NCBI RefSeq assembly: GCF_000153825.1
Contig: NZ_DS022299.1
Span: forward strand, 1,638,869 to 1,702,868
Length of the DNA stretch: 64,000 bases
Direction: 5' to 3'
Origin: Synechococcus sp. RS9916
GTDB taxonomy: Bacteria > Cyanobacteriota > Cyanobacteriia > PCC-6307 > Cyanobiaceae
Positions 1 through 12,563 of this stretch are shown here, one piece after another (the stretch's first letter is position 1; each line of letters begins with the position of its first letter). Made by a program: the position numbers and the translations under genes. A model generated the notes under the pieces. The model was not told the DNA's origin and did not search any database. It saw only the letters and a list, made by a program, of their open reading frames with translations.

Positions 1-2
1 AG

Positions 3-257
3 CAACCCATCCAGGTGGGACTGGTGGAATCACTCGACCTCGTGGCACGCCGTGACCGCGAAGGACGCATCCCACGGGACCTTCAGGGCACCTGGGACTG
101 GACCGTTCGCCATGGCCAGGTGAGCACCGGGGGTTGGAACCCTTACTTGAAGGAAGCACTGCAGACCATGTTTGAAACCGGCCTCCCCGCCATCGTTTAC
201 GAGGAACTGACCGGCGAGGACTATCACCCCGTTGATGGGGCGCGCCACGTCCGCTGA
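3..257 (+). CDS. Partial conserved protein of unknown function (C-terminal end)
   Basis: The reading frame is open from the left edge and stops at TGA 255-257, so only the last 84 residues or so are seen. A GTG at 15 lies inside the frame, but the frame continues upstream of it, so the true start is probably outside the window. The visible part is soluble and rich in Trp, Gly and acidic residues (for example GTWDWTVRHG and EELTGEDYHP). I do not recognise a family. Function is unknown; the call rests on an uninterrupted frame with codon use like that of the neighbours. Confidence 0.55.
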   Translation, partial: QPIQVGLVESLDLVARRDREGRIPRDLQGTWDWTVRHGQVSTGGWNPYLKEALQTMFETGLPAIVYEELTGEDYHPVDGARHVR

Positions 258-295
258 CCCATCCATCCGAGGGAGTACTTCACAAGCGATATGAA

Positions 296-320
296 GGCGT
301 GCGAACCGTTACCGCACGCC
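296..320 (+). terminator. Hairpin after the partial gene, possible terminator
   Basis: An 8-bp perfect stem (GGCGTGCG with CGCACGCC) closes a 9-nt loop 38 bases after the stop codon of the partial gene. No T-run follows, so it may be a processing or pausing hairpin and not a true intrinsic terminator. Confidence 0.3.
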
Positions 321-369
321 CGGCCCAGTTGGGCTAGACAGAACAAGTTCGGCCTTTAAGGTTTTCTTT

Positions 370-474
370 ATGGCCACCCTCCGATCGTCCCTTGGCCCCC
401 TGGTGCGCCTGCTGGCTGCCATGGGTGCTTTGAGCAGCCTCCTGCTTCTGGGCTTGCTCAACCTGTTCAGCTGA
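370..474 (+). CDS. 34-residue single-span membrane peptide, hypothetical
   Basis: A short ATG frame encodes a basic N-terminus (MATLRSSLGPLVR) followed by one hydrophobic stretch of about 20 residues rich in Leu and Ala, ending NLFS. This looks like a one-helix thylakoid or plasma-membrane peptide, a common class in cyanobacteria. It does not match any small photosystem or cytochrome b6f subunit that I know. It sits between the partial gene and hrpB, 11 bases before the hrpB TTG start, so it may be cotranscribed with hrpB. No strong Shine-Dalgarno is seen. Whether it is expressed cannot be decided from sequence alone. Confidence 0.4.
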   Translation: MATLRSSLGPLVRLLAAMGALSSLLLLGLLNLFS

Positions 475-485
475 TCGCAACCGCG

Positions 486-3086
486 TTGCCTCAACCGCCA
501 TCGGGATCCTTCCCGATCGATCCCTTGCTGCAGCGCCTGCGCAAGAACCTTTCGCCAGGCTCTCTTGTCCTGTTGCAGGCTCCTCCCGGAGCAGGGAAAA
601 CCACCCGAGTCCCCTTGGCATTACTCGGTCAATGGCCTGAAATCCCTCCCATGGAGGGCACAGTGCTGATGCTGGAGCCCCGACGTCTGGCGACCAAAGC
701 CGCTGCTTCGCGTCTGGCAGATCAGCTCAATGAGCCCCTCGGGGAACGGGTGGGTTACGCGGTGCGTCATGAGAGCAAACGCAGCCGCCGCACCCGGCTG
801 GAAGTGCTGACTGCCGGCTTGTTTCTGCGCCGCCTCCAGGCCGATCCAGACCTTGAGGGGGTCAGTTGCGTGATCTTCGATGAATTCCACGAGCGCGGAC
901 GGGACAGTGATCTGGCCCTGGCCTTGGTGCGCGACACCCAGACCCTGTTAAGGCCTGATCTAGCCCTGCTGCTGATGTCAGCAACCCTCGACCTCAGCGA
1001 CCTCCAAGCACGGCTACCAAACGCAGACGTACTCGCCAGCGAAGGGCGGGCCTTTCCAGTCAGCACCTGCCATCTCCCACCCCGAGCGGACGAGTCCCTG
1101 AGCCGCACGGTGTTCAGAGCTGTCGAAGCCCATGGCCTTGCCCTGCTCGATCAGCCGTCCCCAGAGCTGGCATCGCCAACCCCGCCAACCGTGCTGGTGT
1201 TTCTGCCCGGCCTGCGCGAAATCGAGCGCTGCCGCGACCAGCTGGAGCAGGCGAGTTCCCTCGCGCGATGGGAGATCTGCAGCCTCCATGGCCAACAGGC
1301 ATTGGCCACGCAAGCACAAGTGCTGCACCCCTGCCGTTCCGATGTGGAGGGACGGATTGTGCTGTCAACCGCCATTGCCGAAAGCTCGCTCACCATTGAC
1401 GGCGTCCGCCTGGTGATCGACAGCGGCCTCAGTCGCCACACCCAGTATTCGCCGGGCACTGGCATGGAAGGCTTGGTGACCGTTCCTTCCAGCCAGGCCA
1501 GCGCTGACCAAAGGAGAGGCAGAGCCGGCCGACAAGGCCCTGGCCAGTGCGTGCGTTTGTGGTCACCTGCAGAGCAGCAACGGCGCCCCGCACAAGATCC
1601 ACCAGAGCTCCTCCGCTGTGACCCTCAACCCCTGGTGCTCGACCTGGCGGCCTGGGGGGCTGGGCTGGGGCAAGAGCTGACCTGGCTCGATCCCCCGCCG
1701 TTGGCATCCTTGCAAGAGGGGCAGCAAGCGCTCAAAGACCTGGGTGCGCTAACACCCACAGGAACCCCCTCGCGCATGGGGAAGCAACTCGCCCAGCTCG
1801 GTACTCACCCACGGCTGGCGCTGATCTTGGTGCAGGCGCGCGCATGGGGGTGCAGCGGTCTCGGCGCGGATCTTGCCGCGGTCCTCAGCGAACGCGATCC
1901 GCTCAACCCCCGTGACCATGGCGCCGATCTGGGTGCCCGTTTGCAACGTTTGCAGCAACGCGGAGGCGACCGTATGGGCACGATCCGGCGCCTCAGCCAA
2001 CAACTGGAACTCCAGCTTCAGCACTTACCGGCGCTACCGGATGAGGCCTTGCCCGGCTGGAGTGATCCGCCTGGTGAACGCGACGACGCCATGACCATTG
2101 CGGCTCGCCTGATTGCCACGGCCTTCCCTGAATGGCTCGCCCTACAGCGCGACGCGCAACCCGGGCGCTATCAGCTGCGCCAAGGGCGGGGCGCCCAGCT
2201 GCCGGAGGGCGACCCCTTGTTGGGGCATGACGCTCTGGCGGTGGCAAGGCTCGACATGGGAGGACGCAATGCCCGGATCCAACTGGCACTCCCCCTACCG
2301 AAAGCCTGGTTACAAGATCGAGCCGAGCTGGAAGGGAACTGGCGCACCACCGTGTTCTGGGACGACGCCAGCAGCAGCGTCCGAGCACGCCGGACCCTGG
2401 CGTTGGGTGCCCTCAACCTTCAAAGCTTGCCGCAGCCCAAACCGCCTACTGCGGAAGCCTGTCAGCTGTTGTTGGACAAGGTGCGCGACCAGGGGCTCGA
2501 GCTGCTGCCCTGGAATGCACGAGCGGAGCAACTACGGGCCCGCCTGCAGATGCTGCATCTAAAGCAAGGTGCTCCCTGGCCCTGCCGTGACCACGAACAG
2601 CTGCGCATGGCACCAGAAACCTGGCTGCAGGATGCACTGCATGGCTGCATGGGTTGGCGCGACCTCAAAGAAGAGACCCTCATCGAAGCGCTCTGGGGGG
2701 ATCTGGACTGGAGCAGCCGTCAAAGGGCAGCACAGCTGCTGCCAGAACAGATTCGAATTCCGTCAGGGCGCCATGCCTCCCTGCGCTACAGCGAACAGGA
2801 GGTTGTGCTGGCCGTCAAACTCCAGGAAATGTTCGGCTGCGACCAGAGTCCATCCGTCCTGGGAGGTCAGCTACCGATCACGCTCGAACTCCTCTCGCCA
2901 GCAGGACGGCCGCTGCAACGCACACAGGATCTTGCTGGGTTCTGGGACGGGAGCTATCAGGACGTTCGGCGAGAGATGCGCGGGCGCTATCCAAAACACC
3001 CCTGGCCAGACGATCCACGCACCTGCCAGGCCACCGCAAAAACCAAAAACCGACTCCAAGCGGAAGCCAAGGGCCAGAGCCGATGA
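486..3086 (+). CDS. hrpB: ATP-dependent helicase HrpB (DEAH-box family)
   Basis: An 866-residue superfamily-2 helicase. In order it shows Walker A (PPGAGKTT, residues 33-40), a DEFH Walker B (132-135), SAT motif III (165-167) and an arginine-finger motif VI with QRRGRAGR (342-349). The C-terminal HrpB-specific region ends with the diagnostic PKHPWPDDP near residue 840. HrpB proteins are usually 800-850 residues, so this is full length. The start is a TTG at 486; no ATG lies between it and Walker A. The physiological substrate of HrpB is not well defined; an RNA-helicase role is assumed from the family. It begins a (+) run ending at 5125, with a 3-base gap to the next gene. Confidence 0.93.
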   Translation: MPQPPSGSFPIDPLLQRLRKNLSPGSLVLLQAPPGAGKTTRVPLALLGQWPEIPPMEGTVLMLEPRRLATKAAASRLADQLNEPLGERVGYAVRHESKRSRRTRLEVLTAGLFLRRLQADPDLEGVSCVIFDEFHERGRDSDLALALVRDTQTLLRPDLALLLMSATLDLSDLQARLPNADVLASEGRAFPVSTCHLPPRADESLSRTVFRAVEAHGLALLDQPSPELASPTPPTVLVFLPGLREIERCRDQLEQASSLARWEICSLHGQQALATQAQVLHPCRSDVEGRIVLSTAIAESSLTIDGVRLVIDSGLSRHTQYSPGTGMEGLVTVPSSQASADQRRGRAGRQGPGQCVRLWSPAEQQRRPAQDPPELLRCDPQPLVLDLAAWGAGLGQELTWLDPPPLASLQEGQQALKDLGALTPTGTPSRMGKQLAQLGTHPRLALILVQARAWGCSGLGADLAAVLSERDPLNPRDHGADLGARLQRLQQRGGDRMGTIRRLSQQLELQLQHLPALPDEALPGWSDPPGERDDAMTIAARLIATAFPEWLALQRDAQPGRYQLRQGRGAQLPEGDPLLGHDALAVARLDMGGRNARIQLALPLPKAWLQDRAELEGNWRTTVFWDDASSSVRARRTLALGALNLQSLPQPKPPTAEACQLLLDKVRDQGLELLPWNARAEQLRARLQMLHLKQGAPWPCRDHEQLRMAPETWLQDALHGCMGWRDLKEETLIEALWGDLDWSSRQRAAQLLPEQIRIPSGRHASLRYSEQEVVLAVKLQEMFGCDQSPSVLGGQLPITLELLSPAGRPLQRTQDLAGFWDGSYQDVRREMRGRYPKHPWPDDPRTCQATAKTKNRLQAEAKGQSR

Positions 3087-3089
3087 GCA

Positions 3090-3314
3090 ATGCCGCGAAC
3101 AGCCCTGCGCCAGAGTGTCGGTACTTGCCTGCTGGCTTTGCCCAGACTGTTCGTCAACAATCGCCGCGATGGCGCCCGGCTGATCAGCAGTGCGCTGGTG
3201 CTGTTCACCATCTTTGCCACCCAGATTCATCAGACCTGGGCGCTGCCTTTCGTTCTGTTCTTCACTGTGTTGTGCCTTTACTGGGGCATGCTCTACCGCC
3301 GCCTTGACCGCTGA
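3090..3314 (+). CDS. Small two-helix membrane protein, hypothetical
   Basis: A 74-residue protein with a basic N-terminal segment and two hydrophobic spans (about residues 30-46 and 50-68), ending in the basic MLYRRLDR. It sits between hrpB (3-base gap) and xseA, whose likely TTG start overlaps its 3' end by 11 bases. This tight packing suggests translational coupling. I do not recognise a named family; it looks like a conserved picocyanobacterial membrane protein. The alternative is a spurious frame, but the compact spacing and clear hydrophobic pattern favour a real gene. Confidence 0.65.
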   Translation: MPRTALRQSVGTCLLALPRLFVNNRRDGARLISSALVLFTIFATQIHQTWALPFVLFFTVLCLYWGMLYRRLDR

Positions 3315-4473
3315 CGCCCCACCGACTTACTCCGTCCGTGAGCTGAACACAGCCATCGGATCACTGCTGGAACGCGGGTTTGCTCCCCGCTTTCTTGTGC
3401 AGGCCACCGCATCAAAACCACAGGTCAAAAAAGGACACCTCTGGATCACACTCACCGATGGTGAGGCCAGCATCACTGCCGTGGCCTGGGCCTCCAAGCT
3501 GAAGCAACTGGACTACGTGCCCGCAGACGGTGAGGGGGTGACCGTTGTCGGGAAGCTGAACTTCTGGGCGGCCCGCGCCACCCTGGCCGTCCAGGTGCTC
3601 GATCTGCGACCGAGCCTGAACACGGTGCTACGGCGGTTTGAAGCAGTGCGCGCTCTGCTCGAAGCCGAGGGAGTGATTGACCCGCTCAAGCGACGGCCGC
3701 TGCCCACCGCCCCACGACGCGTCGCTGTCCTCACCAGCGTGCCCAGCTCCGCGTTGGCAGACATGCTGCGCACAGCCCGCGAACGCTGGCCACTCAGTGA
3801 GCTGCTGGTGGTGCCCATCCCCGTTCAAGGAGACGTCAGCAACCGTATTTGCTCCGTGCTTCAGCGGTTGCGTGACGCGCCCGAGCCTCTGCAGGCTGAT
3901 GCGTTGGTGCTGGCCCGTGGTGGCGGCAGCAGGGAAGACCTGATGGTGTTCGATGACGAACAGCTGTGCCGAGCCATCGCCACATTTCCTGTGCCAGTGG
4001 TGACTGGCATCGGCCATGAAGACGATTTAACGGTGGCTGACCTGGTCGCAGACCACCGAGCGGCGACGCCGACAGCGGCGATCGTCAGTCTCTTGCCATC
4101 CCGCGACACGGCTCTCCTGCAACTGCAGGAGCGGCTCCGTCGTCTCGCCAATCAACGCCAATGGTGGCTTGAACGGAAACGCCAGGTGCTGTGGGAGCGC
4201 CGTCAACGCTGGCAACTGCTGCAACCACAGGTGCTGCTGCAGCAACGACGCGATCAACTGCTCCAGCGACAGCAGCTGTTGCGAGCACTCTCGCCACAAC
4301 GCTGGTTGGCACGCGGGTTTGCAATCCTTGAATCGCCGGAGGGGACGGTGTTTCGCAGCGTTAGCGAAGTCAAAAAAGGAAGCGACCTGGTGGTGCGTCT
4401 CAACGATGGAACCATCGCCGTTCAGGCGCAGAGCATCCGACCATCGAGCGCGGAGCAACCCGTCACCCCGTAG
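3304..4473 (+). CDS. xseA: Exodeoxyribonuclease VII large subunit
   Basis: The product is the catalytic subunit of exonuclease VII, which degrades single-stranded DNA from both ends with the XseB small subunit. The N-terminal OB-fold runs to about residue 100, with the YSVRELN opening typical of XseA. The catalytic core carries ARGGGSREDL (204-213) and GIGHEDD plus DHRAATPTAA (235-259). A Gln/Arg-rich coiled-coil follows. I place the start at TTG 3304, giving 389 residues. A frame extension back to ATG 3190 encodes Cys/Ser-rich sequence unlike XseA and overlaps the upstream gene by 125 bases. xseB follows directly, as is usual. Confidence 0.93.
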   Translation: MTADAPPTYSVRELNTAIGSLLERGFAPRFLVQATASKPQVKKGHLWITLTDGEASITAVAWASKLKQLDYVPADGEGVTVVGKLNFWAARATLAVQVLDLRPSLNTVLRRFEAVRALLEAEGVIDPLKRRPLPTAPRRVAVLTSVPSSALADMLRTARERWPLSELLVVPIPVQGDVSNRICSVLQRLRDAPEPLQADALVLARGGGSREDLMVFDDEQLCRAIATFPVPVVTGIGHEDDLTVADLVADHRAATPTAAIVSLLPSRDTALLQLQERLRRLANQRQWWLERKRQVLWERRQRWQLLQPQVLLQQRRDQLLQRQQLLRALSPQRWLARGFAILESPEGTVFRSVSEVKKGSDLVVRLNDGTIAVQAQSIRPSSAEQPVTP

Positions 4474-4497
4474 CGTTCGAGCAGTAGAGCAAAACTG

Positions 4498-4773
4498 ATG
4501 GCCCCTCGAACGGCGAAGGACCCTCTCAAACAATGGCGCAAGGATGCACAGAGCCTCAGCTATGAAGAGGCTCTGCAAGCAGCCGATCTACTGCTCAACC
4601 AACTTCAGAGCGACACCATCCCACTCGCTGATCTGCAGCAGACCTACCAGCGCGGCCAGATTTATCTCGAGCACTGCGAAACACTGCTTGCAGCAGTCGA
4701 GCAAAGCGTACTCACGCTGGATCCCGACACGATGACCAGCCAACCGCTCAAAGACAGCGCCAACAATGACTAA
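4498..4773 (+). CDS. xseB: Exodeoxyribonuclease VII small subunit
   Basis: A 91-residue helical protein that binds XseA in exonuclease VII. The central part (SYEEALQAADLLLNQL, then LADLQQTYQRGQIYLEHCE) matches the helix-loop-helix of XseB. The length is slightly above the usual 70-85 residues because of short polar tails. It starts 24 bases after xseA, and its stop overlaps the next gene by 8 bases, so the two subunits and the DUF2834 protein are probably in one transcript. Confidence 0.92.
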   Translation: MAPRTAKDPLKQWRKDAQSLSYEEALQAADLLLNQLQSDTIPLADLQQTYQRGQIYLEHCETLLAAVEQSVLTLDPDTMTSQPLKDSANND

Positions 4774-5125
4774 TCCTGTGCGTTGGATTTACCTGCTGCT
4801 GGCAATCCTGGGGGGAATCCTGCCCTGGCAAGCCAATCTTGAATTCATGCAGGCCCAAGGGGGGGCAGGCTTTGACATTCAGCAATTCATCGCTGATGCG
4901 AATATCAACGCTGCAGCACGGTCCCTCAGTCGAGATCTACTGATTGGCGCAACAGCCGTCAGCATCTGGATCGTGGTGGAGGCACGACGTCTCCAAGTGA
5001 AGCGTTGGTGGATTGCCCTGGTGGCCTGTTTCTCAATCTCATTTGCGTGTGGGGCACCACTGTTTCTCTTCCTTCGTGAAGCACGACTGAAAGAAATGGA
5101 AATGGAAAGCGGTGATCCGTCTTAG
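4766..5125 (+). CDS. DUF2834 family membrane protein
   Basis: A 119-residue protein with three predicted membrane spans (about residues 5-22, 55-72 and 80-100). The N-terminal span followed by WQANLEFMQAQGG, then QFIADANINAAARSLSRD, is characteristic of DUF2834. Its function is unknown. It overlaps the end of xseB by 8 bases and closes the (+) run. The next gene on the opposite strand ends 17 bases downstream. Confidence 0.8.
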   Translation: MTNPVRWIYLLLAILGGILPWQANLEFMQAQGGAGFDIQQFIADANINAAARSLSRDLLIGATAVSIWIVVEARRLQVKRWWIALVACFSISFACGAPLFLFLREARLKEMEMESGDPS

Positions 5126-5142
5126 GGCTCAGCGCTTCGGCC

Positions 5143-5499
5143 TCAGTCCAGTTCTTCCGCACTGACGTCAATGGTGGCGGCGCTCGCAGGCACCGCGTTG
5201 TCTTCGACAGAGCCTGAAGAGGGTGCAGAACCAGTCGACGACGTGGTCGGCAATTCAGCTCCACACATCTGGCAGCTTCCAGAGGTGGCAAAACTGACCG
5301 TGCCGCAAGCCGGGCAGGTGCGCATCCGGCTCTGCAACAGCCTCCACCCGATCCAACCCACACCACCGAGGATCACCGGCAGTGCCAACACCACCAAGAT
5401 CAAGCCCCCTGCGACATCGAGAAGCACCCGTCCGGCAGCGGTTGGCAGCAACAACAAAGCCAACAGCGCGATCCAGACCAGGGGAATCGGAGAACGCAA
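5143..5499 (-). CDS. Membrane protein with C-terminal zinc ribbon
   Basis: A 118-residue protein with two N-terminal hydrophobic spans (about residues 6-22 and 27-50). A four-cysteine cluster follows, CPACG then CQMCG with 13 residues between the pairs, typical of a small zinc ribbon. The tail is low-complexity, rich in Ser and Ala. The Cys knuckles would lie on one side of the membrane just after the second span. Function is unknown. It follows the BrkB gene on the same strand by 17 bases and may be cotranscribed with it. Confidence 0.7.
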   Translation of the reverse strand: MRSPIPLVWIALLALLLLPTAAGRVLLDVAGGLILVVLALPVILGGVGWIGWRLLQSRMRTCPACGTVSFATSGSCQMCGAELPTTSSTGSAPSSGSVEDNAVPASAATIDVSAEELD

Positions 5500-5516
5500 G
5501 GGTCGAACCGCTCAGA

Positions 5517-6479
5517 TCAAGATTCAGTGTCGCCGATCTTTGGGAAGAGAGATAGGCCGGTCACGTTCGGATCCCCGATGCGGCGCAGATACCCGCGAGC
5601 AATCACAACGCTCCAGCATTGGCCGTAATAGAGAACCACTCCCACCATCCAGACCCACAAGGTGAGCACTAAAACGCTTCCAATCACGCCATAGGCCTGA
5701 AAACGTGAACCCAAGGAAAGAATGCTTCGGCTGACAGCCAAGTTGAGAACAGTGAGCAGAACTCCGATCAACGCCGCACCGGGGATCAATGGCTTCAAGG
5801 GGACACGACGACTGGGCAATAGAAACTGCAACAACAGAGCCATAACAGCAAAGCCGAGGCATGGAATTAAGAATCGACCAAAACTAAGCACAGGGATATA
5901 ACGCAAGACCCCTTCCAGCCAAGGCACAGACAGCACAAAGTCAGCGAGCGCGGCAGCCGGAACCATGCGCAAATTGGCACTGATCTGATCGACAACAATC
6001 AGCAATCCAATCAACAACACAACGACAAAAGCCTCAAGTCGTACTTTGACGAACTGCCAGACCTGCTGCTGCCAAGGCAGATCAACCCGAGCCCGAGGCA
6101 AGACTCCATGCCAAATTCGATCAGCACCACGTTGCAAGGTGAGATAAACATTGCCAGCCGTTACCAACAGAACGCCTGCACCAAGAACACCAGCGCCCAC
6201 ACCCTGACGCACAAGCTGATCGAGCGTTGTCCGCACCAAAGCAACAACTGAGGGCGGAAAAATATTGGCTGAATACTCAACAATCTGATCAGTCAAGCCA
6301 ACCTGGCGCCCCAAAAACCAGGAGGCAATCGAAAGCACAATCAACAGCAGCGGGAAGATCGACTGCAGGGTGTAATAAGCAAATGCCGCACTGAGATCAA
6401 CGCAGTCATAGCGACACCAACGCAGATAGGCCTGCCAAAGCGACCGCACCACGCGCTTTACAGCAGATCGACGCCCCAT
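5517..6479 (-). CDS. YihY/BrkB-like inner-membrane protein (UPF0761)
   Basis: A polytopic protein of 320 residues, or 334 if the upstream ATG at 6521 is used. The signature DLSAAFAYYTLQSIFPLLL follows a basic N-terminus, as in the YihY/BrkB family, and six hydrophobic spans are visible. The family was once called ribonuclease BN by error; its real role is unclear, with transport proposed. I prefer ATG 6479 because a GGAAAG lies just upstream, while the 6521 start is only about 20 bases after the rRNA terminator. The upstream part may still be translated. Confidence 0.85.
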   Translation of the reverse strand: MGRRSAVKRVVRSLWQAYLRWCRYDCVDLSAAFAYYTLQSIFPLLLIVLSIASWFLGRQVGLTDQIVEYSANIFPPSVVALVRTTLDQLVRQGVGAGVLGAGVLLVTAGNVYLTLQRGADRIWHGVLPRARVDLPWQQQVWQFVKVRLEAFVVVLLIGLLIVVDQISANLRMVPAAALADFVLSVPWLEGVLRYIPVLSFGRFLIPCLGFAVMALLLQFLLPSRRVPLKPLIPGAALIGVLLTVLNLAVSRSILSLGSRFQAYGVIGSVLVLTLWVWMVGVVLYYGQCWSVVIARGYLRRIGDPNVTGLSLFPKIGDTES

Positions 6480-6541
6480 CAAGATCAGCTTTCCATACCC
6501 GACGCTAGCAACCCCCCACATCTCGATCTGAAAGCGAGCAC

Positions 6542-6572
6542 AAAAAAAGCCGCCCCGGACGGAGCGGCTTTC
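6542..6572 (-). terminator. Intrinsic terminator of the rRNA operon
   Basis: Perfect 8-bp stem (AAAGCCGC with GCGGCTTT) and 10-nt loop, followed on the minus strand by a run of seven T. It lies about 70 bases past the 3' end of 5S rRNA and ends the rRNA transcript before the BrkB gene. Confidence 0.9.
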
Positions 6573-6641
6573 TTCTCAGAAGAGGCGATGGAGGGTGTCA
6601 ACACCACTGCCATCACCTTCTTCAGATTGAAAATTGAGTTT

Positions 6642-6760
6642 TACCTGGCATCGAGTTATTTTCTCAGGGGGCTACCCCCCAAATATCGTCACCGCTGCTG
6701 CGTTTCACAACCGAGTTCGAGATGGATCGGAGTGGTGCCACAGCGCTATGGACACCAGGA
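6642..6760 (-). rRNA. rrf: 5S ribosomal RNA
   Basis: About 119 nt. On the minus strand it begins TCCTGGTGTCCATAGCG and contains CCGATCCATCTCGAACTCGG, the conserved 5S loop. The ends pair (TCCTGG with CCAGG). It follows 23S in the same orientation. Confidence 0.93.
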
Positions 6761-6781
6761 TAGGTCTCAATTCTCAAGGAT

Positions 6782-6803
6782 GAACCCTGAGAACTGCATA
6801 GGT
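6782..6803 (-). other. 3' arm of the pre-23S processing stem
   Basis: This 22-nt segment in the 23S-5S spacer can pair with the segment at 9925-9946 upstream of 23S; 20 of 22 positions match. It therefore closes a long stem around the 23S precursor, as expected for RNase III-type processing. Confidence 0.6.
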
Positions 6804-6870
6804 TTTGATCACTTGCGTGATCTCATCTAGAAAAGAATCAAGCTTGTTTCAAGGCAAGAACCAAAATGTT

Positions 6871-9734
<2,864 letters not shown>

Positions 9735-10119
9735 AATGTATCTCCATCACGCTTGCCGTCGTTGAAACGGATTCTCCATAATTCATTGCTGAATTAAAGA
9801 TCAAACTCCCAATTGCTCGACACAATCAGAAGAACGTGGTGGAGTCTCGGCTCTTGCTCAAGAATCAAACATCATCCATAAAAGAATGATGCATCCATGA
9901 GATGCTTTTATTCTTTCCAGACTCACCTATGCAGTTGTCAAGGTTCTGCTAGAACTCAAAACTGATTGCTCAGTTCGAGCCCAGCATCTTATCAACTAAA
10001 AACTGATTCGATCAATTTCTAGAATGACAGGAAGCTGGGGTCTTCCAGCGGACACATCTAAATCACACGCCATTCGAGCTCAACTCCATACTCTGAAGTT
10101 GGGGACAAAGTTCGGTCAG
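9735..10119 (-). other. tRNA-Ala to 23S internal transcribed spacer
   Basis: A 385-bp non-coding, A+T-richer spacer. It holds the upstream arm of the pre-23S stem (9925-9946). No gene is seen in it. Confidence 0.8.
9925..9946 (-). other. 5' arm of the pre-23S processing stem
   Basis: On the minus strand this contains GAACCTTGACAACTGCAT, resembling the conserved box seen in cyanobacterial 16S-23S spacers. It matches the complement of 6782-6803 at 20 of 22 positions, so the two can pair across the 23S gene. Confidence 0.6.
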
Positions 10120-10192
10120 TGGAGGTTAGGAGACTCGAACTCCTGACATCCTGCTTGCAAAGCAGGCGCTCTACCAACTGAGCTAAACCCCC
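10120..10192 (-). tRNA. tRNA-Ala (TGC anticodon)
   Basis: A 73-nt cloverleaf with acceptor arms GGGGGTT and AACCTCC, D-loop AGCTCAGTTGGTAGAGC, anticodon TGC in the context CTTTGCAAG, and T-loop GTTCGAGTC. CCA is not encoded. It lies in the rRNA spacer next to tRNA-Ile. Confidence 0.96.
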
Positions 10193-10201
10193 AACACCGA
10201 A

Positions 10202-10275
<74 letters not shown>

Positions 10276-10460
10276 AGGAGTCTCATCCCTTTTGGGGTGT
10301 GACCTAGACAAAGTTTAGGAACTAAGAATCTCCATCAAGCAATCTGCATCACTGCACACTCTTGACTTCAAAGCTGAGGTACCGATCGACCTAAGGTGAC
10401 AGGATTTCGGCCTAAGAATAAAAGCACTCAGGCATCAAAATCATTGTGTTGTCTCCCTGT
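10276..10460 (-). other. 16S to tRNA-Ile internal transcribed spacer
   Basis: A 185-bp non-coding spacer between the 16S 3' end and tRNA-Ile. No further gene is seen. Confidence 0.75.
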
Positions 10461-11942
<1,482 letters not shown>

Positions 11943-12283
11943 GTAGATCATTTCCTCTTAGACGTTTTTCACATCCTCAAAATGATTTGCTTCACCCGCA
12001 AAGCAGCAAAAATGCTCTCCGCAGTTGTTGCCTCCTTTCAGCTGACACAAAAAGGGTTCTTAAGAGTGCACTTCTAGATCTCTCTATCCATGACTTTCCA
12101 GAATCTCAGATCCGGTTGTTGCTCCGTCACTTCGCACACCGGCAACAAAGAGGCTCGTGAAAACCTCCCCGTTGCAGCGAATGACTTCAACGCAACGAAA
12201 ATTTTTGACGGGACCTCACACCTTTATCGCAATTCCATTCAGCTCCTCACCTCACCTTTCAGTTCGGCTCAAAACCAAACGCG
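11943..12283 (-). other. rRNA leader region
   Basis: About 340 bp between the candidate rRNA promoter and 16S, with no convincing gene. Short open frames here overlap the transcribed leader and have no ribosome binding site. Confidence 0.55.
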
Positions 12284-12312
12284 ATAAAAGCGTCAGTTCC
12301 TAAACTTTTCAA
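12284..12312 (-). promoter_or_regulatory. Candidate rRNA operon promoter
   Basis: On the minus strand TTGAAA (12307-12312) is followed after exactly 17 bases by TTTTAT (12284-12289). This is close to the sigma-70 consensus and correctly placed upstream of 16S. From here to 12564 I see no other feature; that stretch is the 3' flank of the phosphatase gene. Confidence 0.5.
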
Positions 12313-12563
12313 TTGTCCAGGTTCTCGCTTCCCTACTCCCTCTCAGGAGTGGTTCTGCGCTGCGGCCTCGCGACCGCCTAATGAACTTACAACACCGTGG
12401 GATCGCTCCCTCATCTGTTGCAAGCGCCACAGACACAACAAAGCTCTCGCCTCATCAGACCGTGACCTGCGCTCTCGCCTCTCGGCTCCTGCGCAGTCCA
12501 AAAACATAACCCATCAATGGGCTGTGCTCCAAACCCACCGGCGTAGGGCAGTCGAAACGGAGT

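Noticed and set aside
12090-12287. Short open frames in the rRNA leader
   Set aside because: They lie in the untranslated leader of the rRNA operon and lack ribosome binding sites.
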